Shown here: positions 26,786 through 35,614 of the stretch, piece after piece | How positions within the stretch are numbered: the first letter of the stretch is position 1 | Layout: the number at the start of each line of letters is the position of its first letter | From: Gordonia sihwensis NBRC 108236 | GTDB lineage: Bacteria > Actinomycetota > Actinomycetes > Mycobacteriales > Mycobacteriaceae | Assembly: GCF_000333035.1 (NCBI RefSeq) | Contig: NZ_BANU01000029.1 | Span: forward strand, 1 to 64,000 | Direction of reading: 5' to 3' | Length of the DNA stretch: 64,000 bases | The notes under the pieces: generated by a model | The model's input: only the letters and a program-made list of their open reading frames with translations | Database searches by the model: none | Told to the model about the DNA's origin: nothing | Made by a program: the position numbers and the translations under genes

Positions 26786-27403
26786 ATGGCGAAGCACTCG
26801 GCCGTCGACCCCGACGAACCGACGACCAAGTCCGAGCAGACGCGCAAGCGTCTCCGCGAGGGCGCGATGGCGTCCTTCTCCGAACTCGGTTTCCACGGCA
26901 CGGGAACCCGGCACATCGCGACTGCCGCGGGAATGAGTCCCGCCGCGGTCTACGTGCACTACAGCTCGAAAGAGGAACTGCTCTTCGAGATCTCGCTCGC
27001 CGGCCACGAGGCGATCCTCCGGATAGTGCGCGATGCCGCGGCGGGCACGGACGATCCCGTCGAGCAGTTGCGCCGCTTCATTCGCGAGTTCGCGATGTAC
27101 CACGCCGACCGGCACGTGAGCGCCCGCGTGGTGAACTACGAGCTCCGCGCACTCGAGCCCGACCACCGTGCGCAGATCGTCGACCTGCGCAAGCAGATCG
27201 AAGACGTGCTCGCGGCGATCCTCCACCGCGGCATCGACCAGGGAGTCTTCGACACTCCCGATCCGCGGATGGCGGCAGTTGCGATCGTCGGCAGCAGCGT
27301 CGACGTGGCCCGTTGGTTCCGCGACGGCGGCACCTGGTCGACGACCCAGGTGGCCGACTTCTACGCGGACGCCGCACTCCGCATAGCCGGAGCCAAGTCC
27401 TGA
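26786..27403 (+). CDS. TetR-family regulator of an acyl-CoA dehydrogenase
   Basis: A 205-residue TetR protein. HTH at about residues 30-60 (GTRHIATAAGMSPAAVYVHYSSK), with a long ligand-binding C-terminus. The start MAKHSAVDP at 26786 follows GGAGCGGAGG; a longer frame reaches 26723 but would swallow the operator palindrome at 26744. The gene precedes an acyl-CoA dehydrogenase by 50 bases, so an acyl-CoA or fatty acid ligand is likely. Confidence 0.85.
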   Translation: MAKHSAVDPDEPTTKSEQTRKRLREGAMASFSELGFHGTGTRHIATAAGMSPAAVYVHYSSKEELLFEISLAGHEAILRIVRDAAAGTDDPVEQLRRFIREFAMYHADRHVSARVVNYELRALEPDHRAQIVDLRKQIEDVLAAILHRGIDQGVFDTPDPRMAAVAIVGSSVDVARWFRDGGTWSTTQVADFYADAALRIAGAKS

Positions 27404-27453
27404 AACACCCGCAGCCCTACCCGCTGTGACCCATCGAAGAAGGAGGTGGCGCG

Positions 27454-28611
27454 ATGCGCCGCGAAATCTACACCGAGGACCATGAAGCTTTCCGGGAGAC
27501 GATCCGGGCGTTCATCGAATCCGAGATCGTGCCCGTCTACGACGAGTGGCTCGAGAACGGCATCGTGCCGCGCGACTTCTACCTGAAGATCGGCGAGCTC
27601 GGCGTCTTCGGCATCGAGGTGCCCGAGGAGTACGGCGGCGCGGGCGTGGACTCGTACAAGTACGAGGCCGTCCTGACCGAGGAGATGGCCCGCGCCGGCG
27701 TCAGCCTCGGCGGCTCCGCGGCACACATCCCGCTGTGTCTCCCTTACCTCCTCAAGCACGCCAACGAGGAGCAGAAGAAGCGCTGGCTGCCCGGCATGGC
27801 GTCCGGCGAGACCATGTTCGCCATCGCGATGACCGAGCCCGGCACCGGCTCCGACCTCGCGGGTATGCGCACCACCGCGAAGCTCTCCGAGGACGGCAGC
27901 CACTACGTCCTCAACGGCGCCAAGACCTTCATCACCGGCGGCGTCAACGCCGACCGCGTGATCGTCTGCGCACGCACCTCGGCTCCGAGCGAGACCGATC
28001 GCCGCTTCGGCATCACCCTCCTGGTCGTCGACACCAAGTCGGAGGGCTACGCCGTCGGACGCAAGCTCGACAAGCTGGGTCTGCGCACCTCCGACACCGC
28101 GGAGCTGTCGTTCACCGACGTCAAGGTCCCCGTGGAGGACCTCCTCGGCGAGGAGAACCAGGGCTTCTACTACCTCGGACAGCACCTGCCGCGCGAGCGC
28201 CTCTCGATCGCCGTCGGCGCGTACGCGCAGGGTGCGGCGGCGATCCGCTTCGCCAAGGAGTACACGCAGGAGCGTCAGGTGTTCGGCAAGCCCGTCGCCG
28301 CGTTCCAGAACACCAAGTTCGAGCTGGCCGCGTGCAAAGCGAAGGTCGACGCGATGGAAGCGGTCGTCGACCGCGCACTCGAGGCCTACGACAAGAACGA
28401 GCTGACCGCCGCCGATGCCGCGTCCGCGAAGCTGTTCTGCACCGAAGCCGCGGCCGACGTGATCGACCGCTGCCTGCAGCTGCACGGCGGCTACGGCTAC
28501 ATGAACGAGTACCCGATCGCCCGCCTGTACGCCGACAACCGAGTCAACCGGATCTACGGCGGTACCAGCGAGGTCATGCGCTCGATCATCGCCAAGGACA
28601 TGGGTCTGTAA
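27454..28611 (+). CDS. Acyl-CoA dehydrogenase
   Basis: The 385-residue FAD enzyme catalyses the first step of acyl-CoA beta-oxidation. FAD/substrate signatures are seen in FAIAMTEPGTGSDLAGM, QLHGGYGYMNEYPIARLYAD and IYGGTSEVMR. The position that carries the catalytic base in medium-chain enzymes is Gly here (YGGT). The base is instead probably the Glu in LPRERLSIA, as in long-chain and isovaleryl-CoA dehydrogenases. A strong AAGGAGG site precedes the ATG. Controlled by the adjacent TetR by inference. Confidence 0.92.
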   Translation: MRREIYTEDHEAFRETIRAFIESEIVPVYDEWLENGIVPRDFYLKIGELGVFGIEVPEEYGGAGVDSYKYEAVLTEEMARAGVSLGGSAAHIPLCLPYLLKHANEEQKKRWLPGMASGETMFAIAMTEPGTGSDLAGMRTTAKLSEDGSHYVLNGAKTFITGGVNADRVIVCARTSAPSETDRRFGITLLVVDTKSEGYAVGRKLDKLGLRTSDTAELSFTDVKVPVEDLLGEENQGFYYLGQHLPRERLSIAVGAYAQGAAAIRFAKEYTQERQVFGKPVAAFQNTKFELAACKAKVDAMEAVVDRALEAYDKNELTAADAASAKLFCTEAAADVIDRCLQLHGGYGYMNEYPIARLYADNRVNRIYGGTSEVMRSIIAKDMGL

Positions 28612-28648
28612 GGGGACATCCGACCTCCGACGCTCTAGTCTCGGGCGC

Positions 28649-30049
28649 GTGAGCCATCGACTGCCCGAGCCGGAGCCGAGAGACGACCCACCGCCGCGTG
28701 CGGAGCGACGCCGAAAGGCCGACGTTCCGCACGCGGCGGCGCATTCCGGCCATTCGCACGGCCATCATCACGGCGGCGGCGACCTCCCGGGCCAGCTGAC
28801 TCGCTACGCGAAACCGGTGGTGATCGGACTGCTGTCCGTCGCCGCACTCGCCGTCGGCATCGGGATGATCGTGCTGTGGCCGGGCCACGCCGACCGCCCG
28901 ATTCCCATGCAGTTCCGATCCGCCACGGGCGGTCCGATCCAGGTGTCCGATGCCGAGGTGATCTCGCAGATCAAGGCCGACTGCTCGTCACCGGCGACGG
29001 GCGTGGCGTCCGCGGAGTTCCCCACCGTCCCGACCACCGGTGGCCCGTGCCGGGCGTCGATCCTCAAGCTGACGTCGGGCCCTGACTCCGGGCGCTACAC
29101 GGTCCTGATGATCGCGACGAACGCCGCTCAGTCTGCGGACGTCCCCGGTGCGCCGGCGGCCGACCCAGCCACCGCAGACGAACCACAGCCCGGGCAGCCC
29201 ACGCTTGAGAAGGGCGACGCGATCCGCGTCAGTGCGATGCCTGGCCCGGACGGCCGCGCCCGCTACGGCTTCTACGACTACCAGCGGGGAACCGGCATCA
29301 TCGTCTGGGCCATCGCCTTCGTGCTCGCGATCATCGCCGTCGCGACGTGGCGCGGCGCCCGCGCGATCGTCGGTCTGATCGTGGCCTTCGTGGTCCTCGG
29401 CTTCTTCACTCTGCCATCGATCCTCGACGGGCATTCCGTGGTCGGCGTGGCGGTGGTCTCGGCGGCCGCGATCCTGTTCGCCGTCCTCTATCTCGCGCAC
29501 GGCTTCAATCTGCGGACCAGTTCGGCTCTGCTCGGCACGCTGGCCTCACTCGTCCTCGCGACCGTCCTGAGCCGTCTGGCGATATCGACGATGAGTCTCA
29601 CCGGACTGTCTGCCGAATCAACCGCCAATCTGCAGTTCTACCAGGGCACCATCTCCCTCAACGGACTGCTGCTGGCCGGATTCGTGATCGGCACCATCGG
29701 AGTCCTCAACGACGTGACGATCACCCAGGCGTCGGCGACCTTCGAGCTCGCCGCGATTCCGGGACAGACCCGCCTCGGCGCATTCCGCTCGGCGATGCGC
29801 GTCGGGCGGGACCACATCGCCTCGACGGTGTACACGCTCGTCTTCGCCTATGCGGGCAGCGCCCTGCCCCTGCTCCTGTTGTTCTCGGTGGCGGCTCAGC
29901 CCTTCAGCTCACTGATCACCAGCGAGGAAGTCGCGATCGAACTGGCGCGCGCCTTCGTCGGCGGCATCGCTCTCGCGGGCAGCGTGCCGCTCACCACCGC
30001 GATCGCCGCCGCACTTGTGAGGCCGGGCGCACAGGCAACGGAGAAGTGA
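28649..30049 (+). CDS. YibE/F-like membrane protein with His-rich N-terminus
   Basis: The 466-residue protein (GTG start) has a cytoplasmic N-terminus with a cluster of His and Gly (HSGHSHGHHHGGG, about residues 33-45), one transmembrane helix at about 58-78, a soluble extracytoplasmic domain, and then about seven helices. The segment GFVIGTIGVLNDVTITQASA is typical of YibE/F proteins. Family role is unknown; transport has been suggested. The His cluster could bind metal. Confidence 0.83.
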   Translation: MSHRLPEPEPRDDPPPRAERRRKADVPHAAAHSGHSHGHHHGGGDLPGQLTRYAKPVVIGLLSVAALAVGIGMIVLWPGHADRPIPMQFRSATGGPIQVSDAEVISQIKADCSSPATGVASAEFPTVPTTGGPCRASILKLTSGPDSGRYTVLMIATNAAQSADVPGAPAADPATADEPQPGQPTLEKGDAIRVSAMPGPDGRARYGFYDYQRGTGIIVWAIAFVLAIIAVATWRGARAIVGLIVAFVVLGFFTLPSILDGHSVVGVAVVSAAAILFAVLYLAHGFNLRTSSALLGTLASLVLATVLSRLAISTMSLTGLSAESTANLQFYQGTISLNGLLLAGFVIGTIGVLNDVTITQASATFELAAIPGQTRLGAFRSAMRVGRDHIASTVYTLVFAYAGSALPLLLLFSVAAQPFSSLITSEEVAIELARAFVGGIALAGSVPLTTAIAAALVRPGAQATEK

Positions 30050-30081
30050 ACGAGTTCACCTTGCACGGAAAGTGGTACTGA

Positions 30082-30095
30082 CTAACAATCGTTAG
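30082..30095. promoter_or_regulatory. Inverted repeat touching the MMPL start, TetR operator
   Basis: CTAACAATCGTTAG has 5-base arms around AATC and ends one base before the ATG at 30097. The TetR gene is the second gene of this unit, so autoregulation through this site is likely. Its closeness to the start means the transcript may be nearly leaderless. Confidence 0.5.
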
Positions 30096-30096
30096 C

Positions 30097-32352
30097 ATGT
30101 CATCGATTCTCTACCGCGTCGGACGGTTCTCATTCCGGCACAAATGGTGGGTGCTCGCCACCTGGGTGGCCGCGCTTGTGATCGTCGCGGGAGCCGTCGG
30201 CGCACTGCAGCCGAAGTTCGCGCAGGACTTCGACCTGCCGGGCACGGACGGCGGCGTCGCGATGGAGCAGCTTCAGGAGAACTTCCCCGCGCAGAACAAG
30301 CAGCAGGAGGAACCGTCGACGATCGTCGTCGTCGCGGCGGACGACGGTCTCGCCCGCCATGCCGACGAGATTCAGTCGCTGGTCGCCGACCTCAAGACGC
30401 TCGACGAGGTTGACGCCGGGACGGTCTTCGACCCGCTCGCCGTCGCGGCCGCCAAACCGGAGATGGCCTCCGCCGTCATCGGCGACGGCGGCAAGATCGG
30501 GCTGATCAGCGTTCACCAGAAGATCAATCTGATGGACGTGGACGTCGCGACCAAGAATCAGCTGCTCGACGTGCTGGAGAAGCATCGCGGCGACGGCCTG
30601 AAGGTCGAGGCCACCGGCGGCGTCATGTCGGCGCAGGAGCCCGCGGGCAAGGCCGAGCTGATCGGCTTCGCCATCGCCTTCGTCATCATGATCATCGCCT
30701 TCGGCGCGCTCATCGCGGCCTTCATCCCGTTGGTGACCGGCATCGTCGGCGTCGGACTCACGATGATGCTGGTGACTCTCTCAGCCGAGGTCCTCTCCAT
30801 CAATCAGGCCGCCACGGCGATCATCACCATGCTCGGAATCGCGGTCTCGATCGACTACGCACTGTTCATCGTCTCGCGCTACCGGTCCGAAGCCGCGCGA
30901 GGCGGTGACCGAGCCGACGCCGCGGGCCGCGCCGTCGGCACCGCCGGATCTGCGGTCGTCTTCGCCGGCCTGACGGTGATCATCGCGGTGGCCGCCCTGA
31001 TGGTCATCGGTATCCCGATCATCACCCAGATGGGCCTCGGCGCGGCCGTGGCCATCCTCGTCGCCGTCCTGGCCGCGCTGACCTTCATTCCGGCGCTGCT
31101 GGGCGCCTTCGGTCGCTTCGCCTTCACACCCCGGATTCCGTGGATCAGGCACGCCGAGGAATCGAAGGACTCCGACTCCCTCGGAGTCAAGTTCGGCCGG
31201 ACTCTGGTCAACAAGCCGATTCCGTTCGTCGTCGCCGGCCTCGCGATTCTGATCGTCGCGGCCATCCCGATCAAGAACATGACCCTCGGTATGGACACCG
31301 TCACCGACGACCAGGTGGCCGGACAGGAGTTGATGGCGAAGGGCTTCGGCGCCGGTGTCGCAGGTCCGCTGGTGGTGGTGATGCACACCGACGAGGGCAC
31401 CATCGACGCGGCGGCGAACACCGCCGTCGCCAAGATCAAGGCGCTGCCCGGCGTCGCGGCGCCGGAAATGGTGTCCTGGACCGGCAATGGCCCGTCCCCG
31501 CAGAACCCGAACGCGGGCGCGGATTCGGCGATGATCATCGTCACGCCGCTCAGTTCGCCGTCCTCGCCGCAGACCCACGACCTGGTCGAGGCCATCCGCG
31601 ACACCTCCGGGGCGGTCGAGGCACAGGGAGCGGAGATTCATGTCGGCGGCCAGACGGCGATCATGTCCGATCTCTCGGCGAAGCTCGACAAGGCACTGAT
31701 CCCCTACCTCGTCGTCGTGGTGGGTCTGGCCTTCCTGATCATGATCGGGGTCTTCCGCTCCATCTGGGTTCCGCTGATCGGCACCATCGGTTTCGTGTTC
31801 TCGATGCTGGCGACGTTCGGCATCACCACGGCCATCTTCACCGACGGCACCTTCGGCCTGATCGACCACACCAAGCCGCTGCTGTCGTTCCTGCCGATCT
31901 TCCTGATCGGCGTCGTCTTCGGCCTCGCGATGGACTACCAGGTGTTCCTGGTGACCCGCATGCGTGAAGAGTTCATTCACGGCATGAGCGCGAAGGACGC
32001 GATCGTCGCCGGCTACCGCCACGGCGCCCGCGTGGTGGTGTCCGCCGCAGTCATCATGATCAGCGTCTTCGCCGCGTTCATGCTGTCGCCGGACACGACC
32101 GCCAAGATGATGGGCTTCGCCCTCGCGATCGCCGTCTTCTTCGACGCCTTCCTCGTCCGAATGGTCATCGTTCCGGGCCTGCTGGCGTTGCTCGGCAACC
32201 GCGCGTGGGGTCTGCCCCGCTGGCTCGACAAGCTGGTCCTCAACTTCGACATCGAAGGCGAGAAGGTCCGCGACCGCGGCCTGCCCTCGACCGAGACACC
32301 GGTGGCGGTGGGCGGCAACAGCCCCGAGCCGAGCCCGAGCGGGACGGCATAG
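30097..32352 (+). CDS. MMPL/RND-family transporter
   Basis: This 751-residue membrane protein has the duplicated RND layout: one helix, an extracytoplasmic loop, five or six helices (to about residue 350), then a second copy. Landmarks are GIAVSIDYALFIVSRYRSEA and FGLAMDYQVFLVTRMREEF, the paired motif 4 segments of MMPL proteins with the proton-relay Asp-Tyr pairs. It exports lipids or drugs using the proton gradient. The next gene is its TetR. The substrate cannot be read from the sequence. Confidence 0.9.
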   Translation: MSSILYRVGRFSFRHKWWVLATWVAALVIVAGAVGALQPKFAQDFDLPGTDGGVAMEQLQENFPAQNKQQEEPSTIVVVAADDGLARHADEIQSLVADLKTLDEVDAGTVFDPLAVAAAKPEMASAVIGDGGKIGLISVHQKINLMDVDVATKNQLLDVLEKHRGDGLKVEATGGVMSAQEPAGKAELIGFAIAFVIMIIAFGALIAAFIPLVTGIVGVGLTMMLVTLSAEVLSINQAATAIITMLGIAVSIDYALFIVSRYRSEAARGGDRADAAGRAVGTAGSAVVFAGLTVIIAVAALMVIGIPIITQMGLGAAVAILVAVLAALTFIPALLGAFGRFAFTPRIPWIRHAEESKDSDSLGVKFGRTLVNKPIPFVVAGLAILIVAAIPIKNMTLGMDTVTDDQVAGQELMAKGFGAGVAGPLVVVMHTDEGTIDAAANTAVAKIKALPGVAAPEMVSWTGNGPSPQNPNAGADSAMIIVTPLSSPSSPQTHDLVEAIRDTSGAVEAQGAEIHVGGQTAIMSDLSAKLDKALIPYLVVVVGLAFLIMIGVFRSIWVPLIGTIGFVFSMLATFGITTAIFTDGTFGLIDHTKPLLSFLPIFLIGVVFGLAMDYQVFLVTRMREEFIHGMSAKDAIVAGYRHGARVVVSAAVIMISVFAAFMLSPDTTAKMMGFALAIAVFFDAFLVRMVIVPGLLALLGNRAWGLPRWLDKLVLNFDIEGEKVRDRGLPSTETPVAVGGNSPEPSPSGTA

Positions 32353-32361
32353 AGTACGGAC

Positions 32362-32982
32362 ATGAACGACAATCCGACCGCCGCGGCCCCGAGGACCTCC
32401 TCGGGGCCGCGGCCCGGTTTACGCGAACGCCAGAAGGCCCGGACTCGGGCCGACATCCGGGCGGCAGCACTCGAGCTCTTCGACCGGAACGGCTACGAGG
32501 CGACCACCGTCGCGCAGATCGCCGAGGCGACGAATGTCTCGCACACCACGTTCTTCCGCTACTTCCAGTCGAAGGAACAGGTCATCATCAGCGACGACCT
32601 GGATGACGAGCGCGACGCGATCCTCCAGGAGATCCCCGCCGGTCTGAGCCACTTCGGTCTCGTCCGCGAACTCATCACGCGGATGTACCGGATCGCGGAG
32701 AAGGACGAGTGGGCGGCCAATCCCGAACGGCTCCGGATTCTGCACAGCGAGCCGAGCCTGCGCGCGACGTACCAGTTCGAGTCCGACCGCGTGATCTCAG
32801 CGGCGACCGACTACTTCGCCGACTATCTCGGCGTCGCGCACGACGATTTCCGGCTCCGCGTGTTCGTCTCCGCAGTCTCCGGAGTGATGTTCCATCTCAC
32901 CGACATCACCCGCACCGGCCTGGCCTCACTCGACGAATGCCTCGCAGCCCTCGACCTGATGGAGCAGGGGCTGCCGGTCTGA
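32362..32982 (+). CDS. TetR-family regulator, partner of MMPL
   Basis: A 206-residue TetR protein. The N-terminal HTH (ATTVAQIAEATNVSHTTFFR then YFQSKEQV) is followed by a TetR_C ligand domain. It lies 9 bases after the transporter stop, so it is co-transcribed. It probably represses the operon through the inverted repeat at 30082-30095 and is released by the exported compound. Confidence 0.87.
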   Translation: MNDNPTAAAPRTSSGPRPGLRERQKARTRADIRAAALELFDRNGYEATTVAQIAEATNVSHTTFFRYFQSKEQVIISDDLDDERDAILQEIPAGLSHFGLVRELITRMYRIAEKDEWAANPERLRILHSEPSLRATYQFESDRVISAATDYFADYLGVAHDDFRLRVFVSAVSGVMFHLTDITRTGLASLDECLAALDLMEQGLPV

Positions 32983-33083
32983 CGGGTCGGCTGGGGGTCG
33001 GCTGATGGGGCTCCGGCTACCCGGTGCGGTCGGCGCCCCGCTCGAGACCGGTATCTCGGCCGCGTCCGCAGTACGCTGAATCC

Positions 33084-33785
33084 GTGGGTGGCGTGATGGG
33101 TGCGATCGGACACTACTGGTGGTTGATCTTCGTCTTCGGCGGAACGATCGGCGGTGCCGTACGTGCGCTCGGGGCATGGAACGAGCGTCGCGCCGAGCGA
33201 CGGCTCGAGCGCTACCGCCTGCGGCAGGAGGCCAAGGTCGCGCTCGCCCGGGCCCAGAGCCGGGCCCGGGTGGATGCCGAATCGCTCGAGCGCGATCTGC
33301 GTCGCGCGGTCACCGAGCACCAGACCACCGACGATCGATGGTTCGGGTACGAGACGGATCTGGCGACCATCCTCGACTACCCGATGCTCGTCGACCTGCG
33401 CGAACCGCTGACCGCGGAGTTCCATCGCGCGCGCAGCCGCGCCGAACTGCTGCGTCCGTCTCCCGACGACACCTCACCCGAGGCCGTCGAACGCTATCGC
33501 GACGCCGTCCACGATTACGCGACAGCACTCGACGTGGCCGAGAAGGAGGCGCGCAGGCGCAGGCGCGGCGATTTCAATCCGGCCGAGCAGGAACGTCTCG
33601 CCCGTGCCCAGCGGCTGCTGAATCTGGCGGGCGACGAGGCTGCGAGTCCGCAGGAACGACAGCAGGCTTATGCTCGGGCGCGGCGGGAACTCGACGGGCT
33701 GATCGACCTCCCCGCGGCCGGCGCCGCGGAATTGGAGCAGCGGCTGCGCGTCGCATTGGAGGGACCGGCCCGCCCCGACAGTTGA
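33084..33785 (+). CDS. Membrane-anchored coiled-coil protein
   Basis: From GTG at 33084 (233 residues), one N-terminal transmembrane helix (YWWLIFVFGGTIGGAVRAL) is followed by a long Arg/Glu/Ala-rich helical region (NERRAERRLERYRLRQEAKV) and a second coiled-coil stretch near the C-terminus. Family not recognised with certainty. It ends 8 bases before the kinase start, so it may be a partner or substrate of that kinase. ATG at 33096 is an alternative start. Confidence 0.7.
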   Translation: MGGVMGAIGHYWWLIFVFGGTIGGAVRALGAWNERRAERRLERYRLRQEAKVALARAQSRARVDAESLERDLRRAVTEHQTTDDRWFGYETDLATILDYPMLVDLREPLTAEFHRARSRAELLRPSPDDTSPEAVERYRDAVHDYATALDVAEKEARRRRRGDFNPAEQERLARAQRLLNLAGDEAASPQERQQAYARARRELDGLIDLPAAGAAELEQRLRVALEGPARPDS

Positions 33786-33793
33786 GGACGCCG

Positions 33794-35335
33794 ATGACCA
33801 GTGCTGACCGATCCGATTCGACCATCGGGCCGTATCGGCTCGTCCGACTCCTCGGCCGCGGCGGGATGGGCGAGGTGTACGAGGCGATCGACACTGTCAA
33901 GGACCGGACGGTGGCACTCAAACTCCTACCTCCCGGCCTCGCCGGCGACGACGCCTTCCGAGCGCGCTTCATGCGCGAATCACAGACCGTCGCCAGGCTG
34001 AACGACCCGCACATCATTCCGATCCACGACTTCGGTGAGATCGACGGTCGGCTCTTCCTCGACATGCGGATCGTGCACGGTCGCCACCTCCGCGCGCGGA
34101 TCGACGACGGTCTGCGCGATCCCGGCCTGGCCGTCCATGTGATCGAACAGGTCGCTGCGGCGCTCGACGCCGCACACGCCTCCGGTCTGCTGCATCGAGA
34201 CGTGAAGCCCGAGAACATCCTGCTCGACGGCCGGGACTTCGCGTACCTCGCCGATTTCGGACTCGCCCAAGCCGCCGGTCAGACTCGTCTCACGTCGACG
34301 GGAATGGCGATCGGTTCGTTCGCATACATGGCGCCCGAACGGTTCGGCTCCGAGACTCCGGTCAGCCCGCGCAGCGACGTGTACGCCTTGGCATGTGTCC
34401 TGTACGAGTGCCTCACCGGTTCCACGCCCTATCCGTCGACGAGCATCGAACAGGTCATCGCCGGCCACCTGAGCCGTCCGGTGCCACCGACGGGCACACC
34501 GTTCGACGCCGTCATCGCCGCGGGCACCGCCAAAGACCCGGCCGACCGAATCGCGTCCGCGGGTGCGTTCGCCGCTGCCGCCCGAGCGGCCCTGACCGGG
34601 CAGCGCCCCGCGGCGCCGATCCCCGCGGCACCGATTCCCGCGGCACCCATTCCCGCGCACGCGCCGACAATGGTCGCTCCGAAACCGGTGCCGACACCGA
34701 CGACCGCACCGCGATCGAACCGCGCCCGAAACGGCGTCATCGCCGCCGGCGTGGCCGCCGTGGTCCTCCTCGCCGCTGGGACGATCGCCTGGCTCTACTC
34801 GTCTGGAACCGGCGGTCCCGATACGGCCGCGGCGACCAGCACCCTCAAGCCCGCGCCGGTCACCCAGACTGCGACGGTCGGAGGCACGGGGACGGTCGGA
34901 GGCACGGGGACGGTCGACGGCACGGGCGATCGATCGGAGTCCACACTGACCGAATCGGCTCACGCGGAGCCGACGCCGGTCGACGAAGTCAGTCCCGTCC
35001 CCGGCCTCGGCGCCGGAGATCTGGGCCTGCCGACACCCATCAGCCGGCCGTCGTGCAACGGGCAGGCCGTCACCGTCGTCTACAACGCGGTCACGCCGGG
35101 TGCATATGCGGCTGAGATCGCCGCGGCGCTCGCCCGGTACCCGGGTGCCTCCTATCTGCGTACCGATCACTCCTGCGCATCGCTCAAACAGTCAGAGAAC
35201 GGGAACCCCGTCTACGCCGTCTACTACCCCGGTTCGTCACCGGCCGCCGCATGCGCCACCACCTCGCGCCTCGGCGGCGGAGCATACACGCGACGTCTCG
35301 ATGACGTGACGCCCGTCGGTACCGACATCTGCTGA
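33794..35335 (+). CDS. Transmembrane Ser/Thr protein kinase
   Basis: A 513-residue Hanks-type kinase. ATP loop GRGGMG (21-26), invariant Lys43 (VALKLL), catalytic Asp136 (HRDVKPEN), DFG (154-156), activation segment to MAPER. A Pro/Ala repeat (AAPIPAAPIPAAPIPA) precedes one transmembrane helix at about 313-335, and then a Gly/Thr repeat (VGGTGTVGGTGTVDGTG). The C-terminal extracellular domain of about 100 residues has paired cysteines (RPSCNGQAVTVVYNAV, ACATTSRLG). The family phosphorylates cytoplasmic proteins in response to envelope signals. The gene follows the coiled-coil protein gene closely. Confidence 0.93.
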   Translation: MTSADRSDSTIGPYRLVRLLGRGGMGEVYEAIDTVKDRTVALKLLPPGLAGDDAFRARFMRESQTVARLNDPHIIPIHDFGEIDGRLFLDMRIVHGRHLRARIDDGLRDPGLAVHVIEQVAAALDAAHASGLLHRDVKPENILLDGRDFAYLADFGLAQAAGQTRLTSTGMAIGSFAYMAPERFGSETPVSPRSDVYALACVLYECLTGSTPYPSTSIEQVIAGHLSRPVPPTGTPFDAVIAAGTAKDPADRIASAGAFAAAARAALTGQRPAAPIPAAPIPAAPIPAHAPTMVAPKPVPTPTTAPRSNRARNGVIAAGVAAVVLLAAGTIAWLYSSGTGGPDTAAATSTLKPAPVTQTATVGGTGTVGGTGTVDGTGDRSESTLTESAHAEPTPVDEVSPVPGLGAGDLGLPTPISRPSCNGQAVTVVYNAVTPGAYAAEIAAALARYPGASYLRTDHSCASLKQSENGNPVYAVYYPGSSPAAACATTSRLGGGAYTRRLDDVTPVGTDIC

Positions 35336-35452
35336 GGAGTCAGCGCGTCACCGATTCACCGGAACCCGCCACGACCTGCGGCGATGCACACCGGCCCGAC
35401 TCGAGTCGCCGACCGGTCGAAGGCGTTCACCTTGAGGCGTTACCATCCTGCT

Positions 35453-35614
35453 GTGCTGGAAGATCTCAACAAGAAGGCCAAGAAGGCCGGACTCCACGTC
35501 GCCGACGCGAAGAAACGTGACCGTTACAGCATCCGAAAGGTCAAGAACGGCAAGCTCGTGGCCAAGAATGTCGACGCCGAGGAAGCTCTCCGAGTCATCA
35601 AGCAGTACAAGTGA
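35453..35614 (+). CDS. Small basic protein, 53 aa
   Basis: From GTG at 35453 the product begins MLEDLNKKAKKAGLHVADAK and is lysine-rich, with a likely beta-beta-alpha end (RYSIRKVKNGKLVAKNVDAE). A longer frame from ATG 35384 adds an unlikely N-terminus. The stop overlaps the SDR start by 4 bases. The size and charge suggest a nucleic-acid-binding protein, but the family is not recognised. Confidence 0.65.
   Translation: MLEDLNKKAKKAGLHVADAKKRDRYSIRKVKNGKLVAKNVDAEEALRVIKQYK

Noticed and set aside
30781-32022. A 413-residue leftward frame inside the MMPL gene
   Set aside because: Antisense shadow rich in His, Arg and Asp with no domain.
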